Shown here: positions 17,889 through 26,982 of the stretch, in pieces
Layout of the letters: every line of letters begins with the position of its first letter
Numbering within the stretch: the stretch's first letter is position 1
Assembly (NCBI RefSeq): GCF_021474405.1
Contig: NZ_JAKEIO010000036.1
Location: forward strand, 1-59,011
Length of the DNA: 59,011 nucleotides
Direction: 5' to 3'
Source of the DNA: [Streptosporangium] indianense
Lineage (GTDB): Bacteria > Actinomycetota > Actinomycetes > Streptomycetales > Streptomycetaceae
Notes under the pieces: model-generated
Databases searched by the model: none
Told to the model about the DNA's origin: nothing
The model's input: only the letters and a program-made list of their open reading frames with translations
Translations under genes and position numbers: made by a program

Positions 17889-19003
17889 TGGAGGACCTGA
17901 TGGAGCCGGCCCCCGCCCCGGCGGCACGCCCCCGTGCCCGCCGACGTCCGGTCTTCCACGCCCTGCGGGTCGCCGCCGTGCAGCCGCTGTGCGAGGACGC
18001 GGCAGCCGTGAGCTTCGACATCCCGGCCGAACTGGCCGAGGAGTTCGCCTTCGCGCCCGGCCAGTCGCTCACCCTGCGCCGCGACGTCGACGGCCGGGAC
18101 GAGCGCCGCTCGTACTCGATCTGCGCCCCGGCCGGCACGGCGCCGCGCATCGGGGTTCGGGTGGTGCCGGGCGGCCTGTTCTCCTCCTGGCTGGTGCGGG
18201 AGGTCCGCCCCGGCGACACGGTTGAGGTCATGGCGCCCACCGGCGTCTTCACCCCCGACCTGACCGCCCCCGGCCACCACGTCCTGATCGCGGCCGGCTC
18301 CGGCATCACCCCCATGGTCTCCATCGCCGAGTCCGTCCTGGCCGCCGACTCCCGCTCACGCGTCACCCTCCTGTACGGCAACCGCCGCACCGGCACGGTG
18401 ATGTTCGCCGACGAACTCGCCGACCTGAAGGACCTCTACCCGACGCGGTTCCAGCTCGCCCACGTCCTGTCCCGTGAGCCCCGCGAGGCCGAGGTGCTCT
18501 CCGGCCGGCTCGACGCCGAACGGCTCTCCGCCCTCGTCGACGCGCTGGTCGACGTCGAGTCGGCCGACCACTGGTGGCTGTGCGGCCCGCACGGCATGGT
18601 CCGCGCCGCCCAGCAGGTCCTCGCCGGCCTCGGCGTCCCCGCCGACCGTGTCCACCAGGAGCTCTTCTACGCCGACGACGAGCCCGTCCGCGAGGTCCAC
18701 CACGCCGAGACCGGCCCCTCCGGCCCGGTCAGCCAGGTCACCGTCACCCTCGACGGCCGCTCCACCACGGCCCCGCTGCCCCGCGACCGCACCCTCCTCG
18801 AAGGCGCCCAGCAGACCCGTCCCGACCTGCCCTTCGCCTGCAAGGGCGGGGTCTGCGGCACCTGCCGGGCCCAGATCACCGACGGCAAGGCCGACATGCG
18901 CCGCAACTTCGCCCTGGAACCGTCCGAGGTGGACGCGGGCTACGTCCTCACGTGCCAGACGTTCCCGGTGTCCGAGACGCTGACGGTCGACTTCGACACC
19001 TGA
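17888..19003 (+). CDS. paaE: phenylacetyl-CoA epoxidase reductase PaaE
   Basis: 371 aa. It passes electrons from NADPH through FAD and a 2Fe-2S cluster to PaaA. The order is FAD domain (RRSYSICAPAG), NAD domain (LIAAGSGITPMVSIAESVL, LLYGNR) and C-terminal plant-type ferredoxin (CKGGVCGTCRAQ ... LTCQTFP). The start is ATG with alternative Met codons six residues later. Last gene of paaABCDE; the ring-opening and beta-oxidation genes are not in the window. Confidence 0.95.
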   Translation: MEDLMEPAPAPAARPRARRRPVFHALRVAAVQPLCEDAAAVSFDIPAELAEEFAFAPGQSLTLRRDVDGRDERRSYSICAPAGTAPRIGVRVVPGGLFSSWLVREVRPGDTVEVMAPTGVFTPDLTAPGHHVLIAAGSGITPMVSIAESVLAADSRSRVTLLYGNRRTGTVMFADELADLKDLYPTRFQLAHVLSREPREAEVLSGRLDAERLSALVDALVDVESADHWWLCGPHGMVRAAQQVLAGLGVPADRVHQELFYADDEPVREVHHAETGPSGPVSQVTVTLDGRSTTAPLPRDRTLLEGAQQTRPDLPFACKGGVCGTCRAQITDGKADMRRNFALEPSEVDAGYVLTCQTFPVSETLTVDFDT

Positions 19004-19029
19004 TCGCCCTGGACCGGACGCGCGAACCG

Positions 19030-20679
19030 TTACCCGGGATGCCCTCCCGGGCCGGCGCGCAGGACCCGCAACGCCGTGAGCGCCACGTGGAGTTCCGTGC
19101 GGTGCGCGCCGGATTCGAGGTCGGTGCCGAGGAGGCGTTCGACGGTGCGCAGACGCTGGTACACGGTCTCCCGCGACAGGCCACCGCGCCGGGCCGCCGC
19201 GGTCTTGTTGCCTGCGGCGTCGAGGTAGTGGCCCAGGGTCGTCAGCAGGTCGGTGCCGTGCCGGTCGTCGTGCTCGACGATCCGGCCCAGCCGGCGTTCC
19301 GTGTAGTCCTGGATCCTGGTGTCCTCGCGCAGCGCGTACAGCAGCCGGCGCAGGTCGACGTCCGGCAGTTCGTGGAAGGACCGGTCCGCCGGTAAGGGCT
19401 GGCCGGGCGGGGTGGCCTCCATGACCCGGGCCGCCTCCCGGAAGGAGCGGGCGGTGTCGGCCAGGTCCGCCACGTCCGAGCCGACGCCGACGACCGCCCC
19501 CGGCGCCAGGGCCAGTGCCGCGCGGCTCAGCCGTTCGGCCACCGGCCGCCAGGGCCGGCCCTGGCGCAGCGCCAGCAGCACACCGAGGCGGCCGGGGGAC
19601 AGCTCGCCGACCAGCGCCGGAACGCCGGCCGACCGCAGCTCCCGGTGCAGCCGGGCCTCCGCCTCCGCGCCCTCCACGCCCGGCCCCGGGTCCACGAGCA
19701 CCGCCACGAACACACCGGCGTCCGTGGGAAGACCCAGCGCGGCACAGCGGGCGCGGACGTCCTCGGGGGAGTGGTGGCGCTGCTCCGCCAGTTCCCGCAG
19801 CGCGTTGCGGTGGGCCGCGTGCTCCCACGGCGTGGAGTGGATGAGCCGGGCCACGGTCAGGGCCATCGCCGTCCGCTCCAGGACGGTGACGTGCTCCGGC
19901 CCGAAGACCGGTCCGTCAGCGGGCAGCATGACCAACCGCCCCCAGCGTTCGCCCTGGTAGGAGACCGGCGCGGTGAGCCAGCCCTCCGGACCGGCCACCT
20001 CGGTGCGGTCGCCGGGCCCGGCTGTCCGTGAGCGCCGCTCCCAGTCCCCGAGCGCCTCCTCCACCGTGCTCCCCGAGGGCTCGCAGATCAGCGCCTGGTG
20101 CACCAGGTTCTCCAGCACGACCGTCCGGCCGCTCATCTCCGCCGCCGCGCGCAGCACGTCCTGCGGACCCGCCCCGCGCAACGTCAGGGCCGTGAACGCC
20201 TCGTGGATCCGCTGGGTCCGCCGCATCGCCTCCGCCTGGCTGCCGAGGATCAGCGCGTGCACGACCTGCGTGACCTCCAGGAAGTTGACGTCCCGGGCGA
20301 GGGTGACCAGGGGCAGCCGCCGGGCCCGGCAGGCCTGCACGAGGGCGTCCGGCGGCCGGTGGTAGCGCCGTACGAGCTCGATGACCAGGGCGGCCGCCCC
20401 CACCTCGGTGAGTTCCTCGACGTACCGGCGGACACCCGCGGCGTCCTCGGGCAGGGGCATGCCCGTGGTCAGAACCAGCTCCCCGCCCTTGAGGAACGAG
20501 GCGGGGTCCGTCAGCTCGGTGATGTGCACCCAGCGCACCGGCCGCTCCAACTGCGCCAGCCCCGTGACGACTTGGGGCTGCCCGGCGGCCAGGACCGGCA
20601 GGGCGAGGACGTCGGCGACGGTCGGCGCGCGACCGGCCGGGGCGGGGCCGCGGCCGGCTGCCGGGGGGTGAGCGTTCAC
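19030..20679 (-). CDS. PucR-family transcriptional regulator next to gabT
   Basis: 549 aa, GTG with a strong Shine-Dalgarno (AGGGAGGCACC). The N-terminal PucR sensing domain covers ~18-140 (TVADVLALPVL, VRWVHITELTDPASFLKGGELVLTTG), a GGDEF-like middle follows, and the C-terminal helix-turn-helix ends LGHYLDAAGNKTAAARRGGLSRETVYQRLRTVERLLG. It is transcribed away from gabT with a 227-nt gap. PucR proteins are usually activators of nitrogen-compound catabolism; by position this one probably activates the gab genes in response to GABA or a related amine. Confidence 0.93.
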   Translation of the reverse strand: MNAHPPAAGRGPAPAGRAPTVADVLALPVLAAGQPQVVTGLAQLERPVRWVHITELTDPASFLKGGELVLTTGMPLPEDAAGVRRYVEELTEVGAAALVIELVRRYHRPPDALVQACRARRLPLVTLARDVNFLEVTQVVHALILGSQAEAMRRTQRIHEAFTALTLRGAGPQDVLRAAAEMSGRTVVLENLVHQALICEPSGSTVEEALGDWERRSRTAGPGDRTEVAGPEGWLTAPVSYQGERWGRLVMLPADGPVFGPEHVTVLERTAMALTVARLIHSTPWEHAAHRNALRELAEQRHHSPEDVRARCAALGLPTDAGVFVAVLVDPGPGVEGAEAEARLHRELRSAGVPALVGELSPGRLGVLLALRQGRPWRPVAERLSRAALALAPGAVVGVGSDVADLADTARSFREAARVMEATPPGQPLPADRSFHELPDVDLRRLLYALREDTRIQDYTERRLGRIVEHDDRHGTDLLTTLGHYLDAAGNKTAAARRGGLSRETVYQRLRTVERLLGTDLESGAHRTELHVALTALRVLRAGPGGHPG

Positions 20680-20906
20680 GGTGCCTCCCTGCGTGCCCGG
20701 TCACTCTGACAAGCGGTGCTGACCTGTGCAACAGCTGTCCACGTGAGGGGCCTGCGATGCCACGGAGGTTCGGTGGTTGACACAACGTCCGAACAACGGG
20801 TTCCGGCTGGACAGATCACGCGTTGTCCCGTTTCGCGACGGCCCGGATGCTCGGGAACCGGAGCTGAGCCGAGCAACCAGACCGCGACGTAAGGCCGGGA
20901 GACCGC
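20680..20906. promoter_or_regulatory. divergent pucR/gabT promoter region
   Basis: The 227-nt gap must carry promoters for both directions. A consensus-like TTGACA (20777-20782) faces gabT, but I find no well-spaced -10. A CAAC direct repeat (7-nt spacing) follows it and GCGTTG occurs further down; these could be activator half-sites. The gabT Shine-Dalgarno GGGAG is at the right end. Confidence 0.4.
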
Positions 20907-22175
20907 ATGACCGCACTGTCGCCGCACCTTCGCCAGGCCACCCCCGTCGTGGCGGCCCGGGGCGAGGGCGTCCACCTCTACGGTGAGGACGGCCGCCGCT
21001 ACCTCGACTTCACCGCCGGCATCGGCGTCACCAGCACCGGGCACTGCCACCCCCGGGTCGTGACGGCGGCGCAGGAGCAGGTGGGCACCCTCATCCACGG
21101 GCAGTACACGACCGTCATGCACCAGCCGCTGCGCCGCCTCGTCGACAAGCTGGGCGAGGTGCTGCCGTCCGGCCTGGACAGTCTGTTCTTCACCAACTCC
21201 GGCAGCGAGGCCGTCGAGGCGGCCCTGCGGCTGGCCCGCCAGGCCACCGGCCGGCCCAACGTCCTGGTCTGCCACGGCGGTTTCCACGGCCGTACCGTCG
21301 CCGCCGCCTCCATGACCACCTCCGGCATCCGCTTCCGCTCCGGCTTCTCGCCGCTGATGAGCGGCGTGGTCGTCACCCCGTTCCCGACGGCCTTCCGGTA
21401 CGGCTGGGACGAGGAGACCGCCACCCGCTTCGCGCTCGAGGAGCTCGACTACACCCTCCAGACGATCTCGTCGCCCGCCGACACGGCGGCGGTCATCGTC
21501 GAGCCGGTCCTCGGCGAGGGCGGTTACGTCCCCGCCACCCGCGCGTTCCTCGAAGGCCTGCGCGAGCGGGCGGACCGGCACGGCTTCCTGCTGATCCTCG
21601 ACGAGGTGCAGACGGGTGTCGGCCGTACCGGCCGTTTCTGGGGCCATGACCACTTCGGCGTCACTCCCGACATCCTGGTCACCGCCAAGGGCCTCGCCAG
21701 CGGCTTCCCCCTCTCCGGCATCGCCGCCTCCGGGGAGCTCATGACGAAGGCCTGGCCCGGCTCTCAGGGCGGCACGTACGGCGCCAACGCCGTCGCCTGC
21801 GCCGCCGCCTGCGCGACGCTGGACGTCGTACGCGACGAGAACCTCGTGGAGAACGCCGAGGCGATGGGCAAGCGGCTCCGCCAGGGCCTGGAGGCCGTGG
21901 CCGACCGCACTCCCGGCATCGGCGACGTCCGCGGCCTCGGCCTCATGCTGGCCACCGAGTTCGTCACCGAGGACGGCGGCCCCGACCCGGAGACCGCCGC
22001 CCGCGTCCAGCGGGCCGCCGTCGACGAAGGCCTGCTCCTGCTGCTGTGCGGCGCCTGGAACCAGGTCGTCCGCATGATCCCGGCGCTCGTGATCGACGAG
22101 ACCGGCGTCGACGAGGGCCTCCGGGCCTGGGCGAACGCCGTCGAGGCCGGAACCTCGGGAGCGTCGGACCGATGA
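20907..22175 (+). CDS. gabT: 4-aminobutyrate aminotransferase-type class III transaminase
   Basis: 422 aa. A PLP enzyme that moves the amino group of GABA (or a related omega-amine) to 2-oxoglutarate. TNSGSEAVEAALRLARQATGR, CHGGFHGRT, LILDEVQTGVGRTG and the PLP lysine in TAKGLASGFPLSG are all present; length is typical. The neighbouring succinate-semialdehyde dehydrogenase makes GABA the most likely substrate, though class III members are hard to separate by sequence. It overlaps the next small ORF by ATGA. Confidence 0.88.
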   Translation: MTALSPHLRQATPVVAARGEGVHLYGEDGRRYLDFTAGIGVTSTGHCHPRVVTAAQEQVGTLIHGQYTTVMHQPLRRLVDKLGEVLPSGLDSLFFTNSGSEAVEAALRLARQATGRPNVLVCHGGFHGRTVAAASMTTSGIRFRSGFSPLMSGVVVTPFPTAFRYGWDEETATRFALEELDYTLQTISSPADTAAVIVEPVLGEGGYVPATRAFLEGLRERADRHGFLLILDEVQTGVGRTGRFWGHDHFGVTPDILVTAKGLASGFPLSGIAASGELMTKAWPGSQGGTYGANAVACAAACATLDVVRDENLVENAEAMGKRLRQGLEAVADRTPGIGDVRGLGLMLATEFVTEDGGPDPETAARVQRAAVDEGLLLLLCGAWNQVVRMIPALVIDETGVDEGLRAWANAVEAGTSGASDR

Positions 22176-22312
22176 CCGCCGCCACCCGCGGCCTGGCGAA
22201 TCTGACGGCCCGTACCGCCGAGTTCGCGCCCGGTCCGCGGGTGGAGACCGGGCCGGGCATCCGCGCCCTGCTCCTCGACCCCGCCGCCGACCAGTCAGGA
22301 GAGACGACATGA
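22172..22312 (+). CDS. small ORF wedged between gabT and gabD
   Basis: 46 aa (MTAATRGLANLTARTAEFA...). It overlaps both neighbours by exactly ATGA, so a ribosome could pass gabT to sORF to gabD. Codon use matches the neighbours. No domain, cysteine or membrane segment is recognised. It may be a coupling peptide, a relic of a larger gene, or a real small protein. The strong AGGAGAG for gabD lies inside its last codons. Confidence 0.5.
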   Translation: MTAATRGLANLTARTAEFAPGPRVETGPGIRALLLDPAADQSGETT

Positions 22313-23748
22313 CCGAGGTTCTGACGCAGTTGTTCATCGGCGGTGCGTGGGTGGACGCCACCGACGGTGCCACCATGCCCGTCGACGATCCCGCGACCGG
22401 CGAGATCCTCTGCCACGTCGCCGACGCCGGCCCCAAGGACGCCCGGCTGGCCGAGGAGGCCGCCGTCGGCGCCCAGACGGCCTGGGCCCGTACCGCGCCC
22501 CGGGCCCGCAGCGAGATCCTGCGCCGCGCCTACGAACTCATCCTGGAACGCACTGACGAACTCGCCCACCTGATGACGTCCGAGATGGGCAAGCCGCTCG
22601 CCGAGGCCCGGGGAGAAGTGGCCTACGCGGCCGAGTTCTTCCGCTGGTTCTCCGAGGAGGCCGTCCGGATCGACGGTGGCTGCGGCATCCTGCCCGACGG
22701 CCGCAACCGCATGCTGCTCTCCCGGCGCCCGGTCGGACCCTGCCTGCTCATCACGCCGTGGAACTTCCCGCTGGCCATGGGCACCCGCAAGATCGGTCCG
22801 GCGATCGCGGCGGGCTGCACGATGATCCTCAAGCCCGCGCCGCAGACCCCTCTGTCCGGCCTGGCGCTGGCCGGGATCCTGCGGGAGGCGGGTCTGCCGG
22901 ACGGCGTGCTGAACGTCGTCACCACCTCCCGTGCCGGCGAGGTGTGCGAGCCGCTGCTGCGCGGCGGGCGGATCCGCAAGCTGTCCTTCACCGGTTCCAC
23001 CGCCGTCGGTCGGCTGCTGCTCGCGCAGTGCGCCGACAACGTCGTGCGCACCTCGATGGAGCTGGGCGGGAACGCGCCGTTCATCGTCTTCGACGACGCC
23101 GACCTGGACGTGGCCGTGGACGGGGCGATGGTCGCCAAGATGCGGAACATGGGGGAGGCCTGCACGGCGGCGAACCGCTTCTTCGTGCACCGGTCGGTGG
23201 CCGACGAGTTCGGGCGGCGGCTCGCCGAGCGGATGGGCGCCCTCGTGGTCGGGCCCGGAACCCGCGACGGGGCCGACGTCGGCCCGCTGATCGACGCCGC
23301 CGGACGCGCCAAGGTCGCGGAGCTGGTCGCCGACGCGGTGGAGCGCGGCGCCCGGGTGCTCGTCGGCGGCCGTACGCCGGAGGGGCCCGGCCACTTCTAC
23401 CCGCCGACCGTGCTGGCCGGTGTCGATGCCGGCAGCCGTCTGATGGACACGGAGATCTTCGGCCCGGTCGCCGCGATCCTCACCTTCGACGACGAGGACG
23501 AGGTGCTGCGCCGTGCCAACGACACGCCCTGGGGCCTGGTCGGTTACGTCTTCACCCGGGGGCTGGACCGCGGGCTGCGCGTCAGTGAGGGCCTGGAGGT
23601 CGGCATGGTCGGCCTGAACACCGGTCTGGTCTCCAACCCGGCGGCTCCCTTCGGCGGGGTCAAGCAGTCCGGGCTCGGGCGAGAGGGCGGCCGGGTCGGG
23701 GTCGAGGAGTTCCTGGAGTACCAGTACGTCGCGGTGCCCGTGGTGTGA
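22309..23748 (+). CDS. gabD: NAD(P)-dependent succinate-semialdehyde dehydrogenase
   Basis: 479 aa aldehyde dehydrogenase. The catalytic cysteine lies in NMGEACTAANRFFV and the general base in MELGGNAPFIVFDDADLD; the cofactor loop is FTGSTAVGR, and TPWNFPLAMGTRKIGPAIAAGCTMILKPAPQTP is typical of the GabD group. It oxidises the succinate semialdehyde made by GabT to succinate, feeding the TCA cycle. Shine-Dalgarno AGGAGAG. The next promoter (metal ATPase) begins only ~40 nt downstream. Confidence 0.93.
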   Translation: MTEVLTQLFIGGAWVDATDGATMPVDDPATGEILCHVADAGPKDARLAEEAAVGAQTAWARTAPRARSEILRRAYELILERTDELAHLMTSEMGKPLAEARGEVAYAAEFFRWFSEEAVRIDGGCGILPDGRNRMLLSRRPVGPCLLITPWNFPLAMGTRKIGPAIAAGCTMILKPAPQTPLSGLALAGILREAGLPDGVLNVVTTSRAGEVCEPLLRGGRIRKLSFTGSTAVGRLLLAQCADNVVRTSMELGGNAPFIVFDDADLDVAVDGAMVAKMRNMGEACTAANRFFVHRSVADEFGRRLAERMGALVVGPGTRDGADVGPLIDAAGRAKVAELVADAVERGARVLVGGRTPEGPGHFYPPTVLAGVDAGSRLMDTEIFGPVAAILTFDDEDEVLRRANDTPWGLVGYVFTRGLDRGLRVSEGLEVGMVGLNTGLVSNPAAPFGGVKQSGLGREGGRVGVEEFLEYQYVAVPVV

Positions 23749-23788
23749 CGGCGATGCGCGCTGTGCCGGGGCGGCGTGCAGCGAGGTC

Positions 23789-23816
23789 ACATGAAGGTAT
23801 GAATGAGTCTTCATGT
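23789..23816. promoter_or_regulatory. ArsR/SmtB-type operator of the metal ATPase gene
   Basis: ACATGAAG and CTTCATGT form perfect 8-bp arms 12 nt apart. Nested inside is ATGAA-TGAGTC-TTCAT (23799-23814), the usual pattern for metal-sensing ArsR-family repressors. A possible -10 (TATGGT, 23824-23829) follows directly, so a bound repressor would block transcription of the ATPase gene starting at 23865. Confidence 0.75.
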
Positions 23817-23864
23817 GTTCCTGTATGGTGAGGTGGCCACGCGACCCCGCCAGAAGGACCCCTG

Positions 23865-25835
23865 ATGACCTCCACGCTCGCGCCGCAACCGGTCGAACGG
23901 GCGAAGCCCGCACGCACCCGAGAGGCGGCCCGGCGGCGTACCCGTGTCCTCGCGCTCCCCGAGGCGCGCTGGGCCGCCGCGGCCACCGTCCTCTTCCTGC
24001 TCGCGCTGCCTTCGCAGCTGACCGGCGCCCCCGCCTGGATCTGGGGCCCCCTGTACGCCCTGTCGTACGTCACCGGCGGGTGGGAGCCGGGGTGGGAGGG
24101 GCTGAAGGCGCTCAGGGAGCGCACCCTCGACGTGGATCTGCTGATGGTCGTCGCCGCTCTGGGCGCGGCCGCGATCGGGCAGGTCATGGACGGCGCCCTG
24201 CTCATCGTCATCTTCGCCACCTCGGGCGCGCTGGAGGCCCTGGCCACGGCCCGCACCGCCGACTCCGTCCGAGGCCTGCTCGACCTGGCCCCCGCCACCG
24301 CCACCCGGCTGAGCGCGGCGGGTGAGGAACAGGCCGTAGCCGTCGAGGAGTTGCAGGTCGGCGACACCGTTCTTGTTCGGCCCGGCGAGCGCGTCGGTGC
24401 CGACGGACGTGTGCTCGACGGAGCGAGCGAGGTGGATCAGGCGACCATCACCGGTGAGCCGCTGCCCGTCCCGAAGGAGCGGGGCGACGAGGTCTTCGCG
24501 GGCACCCTCAACGGCACCGGCGCGCTACGCCTCCGGGTCGAACGCGACGCCTCGGACTCCGTGATCGCCCGGATCGTCCGCATGGTGCAGGAGGCGTCCG
24601 AGACCAAGGCGCCCACGCAACTGTTCATCGAGAAGGTCGAACAGCGTTACTCGCTGGGCATGGTGGCCGCGACCCTGGCCGTCTTCCTGGTGCCGCTCGC
24701 CTTCGGCGCACAGCTGACCGACTCGCTGCTGCGCGCCATGACCTTCATGATCGTCGCATCGCCCTGTGCGGTGGTGCTGGCCACCATGCCGCCCCTGCTG
24801 TCGGCCATCGCCAACGCCGGACGCCACGGTGTGCTGGTGAAGTCGGCCGTGGTGATGGAGCGGCTCGGCCAGGTCGACGCGGTCGCGCTGGACAAGACCG
24901 GCACGCTCACCGAGGGCAGCCCCCGGGCCACCGACGTCCGGCCGCTGCCCGGATCCGGCCTGGACGAGCGGGAGTTGCTGACCCTGGCGGCCGCCGCCGA
25001 ACGGCCCAGTGAGCATCCGCTGGCCCGGGCGGTCGTGGACGCGGCCCGCGAACGCGGCCTCGACCTGCCCGACGCGCGGGACTTCACCTCCGCGCCCGGT
25101 GTGGGGGTCACCGCCGTGGTCGGCGGCCGTACGGTCGCAGTCGGCGCACCGGCCCGGCTGGCGGACGACGCCGTCGGCCCGGCCGCGGAACTGGAGGAGT
25201 CCGGCCGCACCGCCGTCCTGGTCGTCGTGGACGGCACCCCCGCCGGACTGCTCGGCGTCGCCGACCGGCTGCGCCCGGACGCCACCGCCACGGTCGCCGC
25301 CCTCACCCGGCTCACCGGCACCGCCCCCGTGCTCCTCACCGGCGACAACCCCCGCGCCGCCGCACACCTCGCCGCCGAGGCCGGGATCGACGACGTGCGC
25401 GCCGGGCTGCTGCCGCAGGACAAACTGGCGGCCGTCAAGGAGATGGAGGGCGCGGGCCGCAAGGTGCTGGTCGTCGGGGACGGCGTCAACGACGCACCCG
25501 CCCTGGCCGCCGCACACACCGGTGTCGCCATGGGACGGGCCGGATCCGACCTGGCCCTGGAGACCGCGGACGCCGTCATCGTGCGCGACGAACTCACCGC
25601 GGTCCCCGCCACCGTCGCCCTGTCCCGCCGCGCCCGCCGGCTGGTCGTGCAGAACCTCGTGATCGCCGGGGTGTTCATCGCCGGTCTCGTCGTCTGGGAC
25701 CTGGCCGGTGACCTGCCGCTGCCGCTGGGCGTCGCGGGCCACGAGGGCTCCACGGTCCTGGTCGGCCTGAACGGGCTGCGGCTGCTGCGGGAGGGGGCCT
25801 GGCAGCGGGCTGTGGCGGGGGGGGGAGACGGCTGA
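23865..25835 (+). CDS. P1B-4-type heavy-metal exporting ATPase (CtpD/CoaT-like)
   Basis: 656 aa membrane pump. It has the actuator TITGEPLPVPK, phosphorylation DKTGTLTEG, the HP pair in SEHPLARAV and the hinge GDGVNDAPAL. The ion-binding helix reads VASPCAVVLAT (SPC, not CPC) and the last helices contain GHEGSTVLVGLNGLRLL. SPC plus HEGxT marks the P1B-4 group, which exports Co2+, Fe2+, Zn2+ or Ni2+. No N-terminal HMA domain is present, also typical. The ArsR-type operator upstream supports metal induction. The last codons lie in a tandem repeat. Confidence 0.92.
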   Translation: MTSTLAPQPVERAKPARTREAARRRTRVLALPEARWAAAATVLFLLALPSQLTGAPAWIWGPLYALSYVTGGWEPGWEGLKALRERTLDVDLLMVVAALGAAAIGQVMDGALLIVIFATSGALEALATARTADSVRGLLDLAPATATRLSAAGEEQAVAVEELQVGDTVLVRPGERVGADGRVLDGASEVDQATITGEPLPVPKERGDEVFAGTLNGTGALRLRVERDASDSVIARIVRMVQEASETKAPTQLFIEKVEQRYSLGMVAATLAVFLVPLAFGAQLTDSLLRAMTFMIVASPCAVVLATMPPLLSAIANAGRHGVLVKSAVVMERLGQVDAVALDKTGTLTEGSPRATDVRPLPGSGLDERELLTLAAAAERPSEHPLARAVVDAARERGLDLPDARDFTSAPGVGVTAVVGGRTVAVGAPARLADDAVGPAAELEESGRTAVLVVVDGTPAGLLGVADRLRPDATATVAALTRLTGTAPVLLTGDNPRAAAHLAAEAGIDDVRAGLLPQDKLAAVKEMEGAGRKVLVVGDGVNDAPALAAAHTGVAMGRAGSDLALETADAVIVRDELTAVPATVALSRRARRLVVQNLVIAGVFIAGLVVWDLAGDLPLPLGVAGHEGSTVLVGLNGLRLLREGAWQRAVAGGGDG

Positions 25836-25935
25836 ACGAACGCCGGTCGGGGCAGCGGGCCGTGCCGGAGACGGCTGACGGACGCCGGTCTGTGCAGCGG
25901 GCCGTTGCGGGAGACGGCTGACGGGCGCCGGTCAG
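25801..25935 (+). repeat. three imperfect ~43-50-bp tandem repeats spanning the ATPase stop codon
   Basis: Units begin GCAGCGGGC at 25801, 25851 and 25893 and share GGAGACGGCTGA.CG..CGCCGGTC. The stop TGA of the ATPase (25833-25835) is in unit 1 and the same TGA is repeated in units 2 and 3. Unit 1 is longer because of a run of nine G. The rest of the gap to 26131 shows no gene. Confidence 0.8.
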
Positions 25936-26131
25936 CGTGGCGGTGGCGGGGCGCTGCTCCCCGTACGGCCAGGTCCACGGGCACCGGCCACAGGATCTCC
26001 CCGCGGCTCCCACGAACCCTGAAGATCCGCCAGGATTGCCCCGTTGCCGTTCGGGTACGCGAGCAGGACCGTACCCGGGGCGGATCTTGCCCCGGGCAGG
26101 CCGCACGACCGCCGCTACCAGGGAATGTGCC

Positions 26132-26530
26132 ATGGAGACACCTGCAAACGACCCCACGCCCACGCCCGCCCAGCGGGCACTGGACGTCCTCGCCGAGAAC
26201 ACCGAGGACGCGGCGGCTCTGGACGCGCTCGCCAACAGCGACGTGCTCATCCCCGTGCCCGACGACGCGGCCGACGCCGACGCCGCCAACCCCTCGGCGG
26301 TGGCGCTGCCCGTGCTGGAGCAGCCTGGCGGCGAACCGGTGGTGCCCGTGTTCACCTCCGAGGTGGAGATGGCCGGGCTGCTGCCGTTCGTCTCCCGCTA
26401 CCGCATGGTGCCGCTCGGCGCCCTCGCCGCCCAGTGGCCGGCCGACGACCTGTCGCTCACCATCGACGGCAGCTCGGAGCACCGGCTGACGCTCACCTCG
26501 GAGGGAGTCCGCACCCTGCTGGCCCGCTAG
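26132..26530 (+). CDS. SseB-like domain protein
   Basis: 132 aa. TPAQRALDVLAENTEDAAALDALANSDVLIPVPDD, then VVPVFTSEVEMAGLLPFVSRYRMVPLGALAAQWPADDLSLTIDG fit the SseB N-terminal domain, a cytoplasmic family of unclear function common in streptomycetes. The start ATG has a GGGAA; the upstream extension in this frame is not coding-like. Its stop overlaps by 4 nt the stop of the convergent MarR gene. Confidence 0.75.
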   Translation: METPANDPTPTPAQRALDVLAENTEDAAALDALANSDVLIPVPDDAADADAANPSAVALPVLEQPGGEPVVPVFTSEVEMAGLLPFVSRYRMVPLGALAAQWPADDLSLTIDGSSEHRLTLTSEGVRTLLAR

Positions 26531-26952
26531 TCGGACGACCGGCTCGATCCGGGCCTGGGCGGCTGGCCGCCCAGTGCCCGGGTCAGGGCCGCCCGCTGCA
26601 GTGGCAGCACCTCGGTGTGCAGGTCACGGCCCTTCGACGTGAGGGAGACCCATACGCCCCGCCGGTCCTCCGCGCAGACGGACCGTGTCACCAGGCCGTC
26701 CTTCTCCAGCCGGGCGATCAGCCGGGACAGCGCGCTCTGGCTGAGGTGGACCCGCCCCACGAGGTTCTGCACCCGGCACTGCTCGCCCTCCTCGGGCGCG
26801 GCGGTCGCGAGCAGGTCCAGGACCTCGAAGTCGGACGCGCCGAGGCCGTGCGGATGCAGCGCCCGGTCGATCTCGCACATCGTGCGCGCGTGCGCCGACA
26901 GGATGTCCCGCCACCGTTCCTCGAGCTGTCCACCAGCCGTACTCGCCGCCAT
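26527..26952 (-). CDS. MarR-family transcriptional regulator
   Basis: 141 aa winged-helix protein: FEVLDLLATAAPEEGEQCRVQNLVGRVHLSQSALSRLIARLEKDGLVTRSVCAEDRRGVWVSLTSKGRDL. Two cysteines lie in and before the recognition region (EQCRV, RSVCAED), so redox sensing is possible but unproven. The divergent side holds only a gene remnant, so its target is unclear; a CACCGGTG palindrome lies just upstream. Confidence 0.9.
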   Translation of the reverse strand: MAASTAGGQLEERWRDILSAHARTMCEIDRALHPHGLGASDFEVLDLLATAAPEEGEQCRVQNLVGRVHLSQSALSRLIARLEKDGLVTRSVCAEDRRGVWVSLTSKGRDLHTEVLPLQRAALTRALGGQPPRPGSSRSSD

Positions 26953-26982
26953 AGGGGAACGGTAACACCGGTGCAGGGTTCA

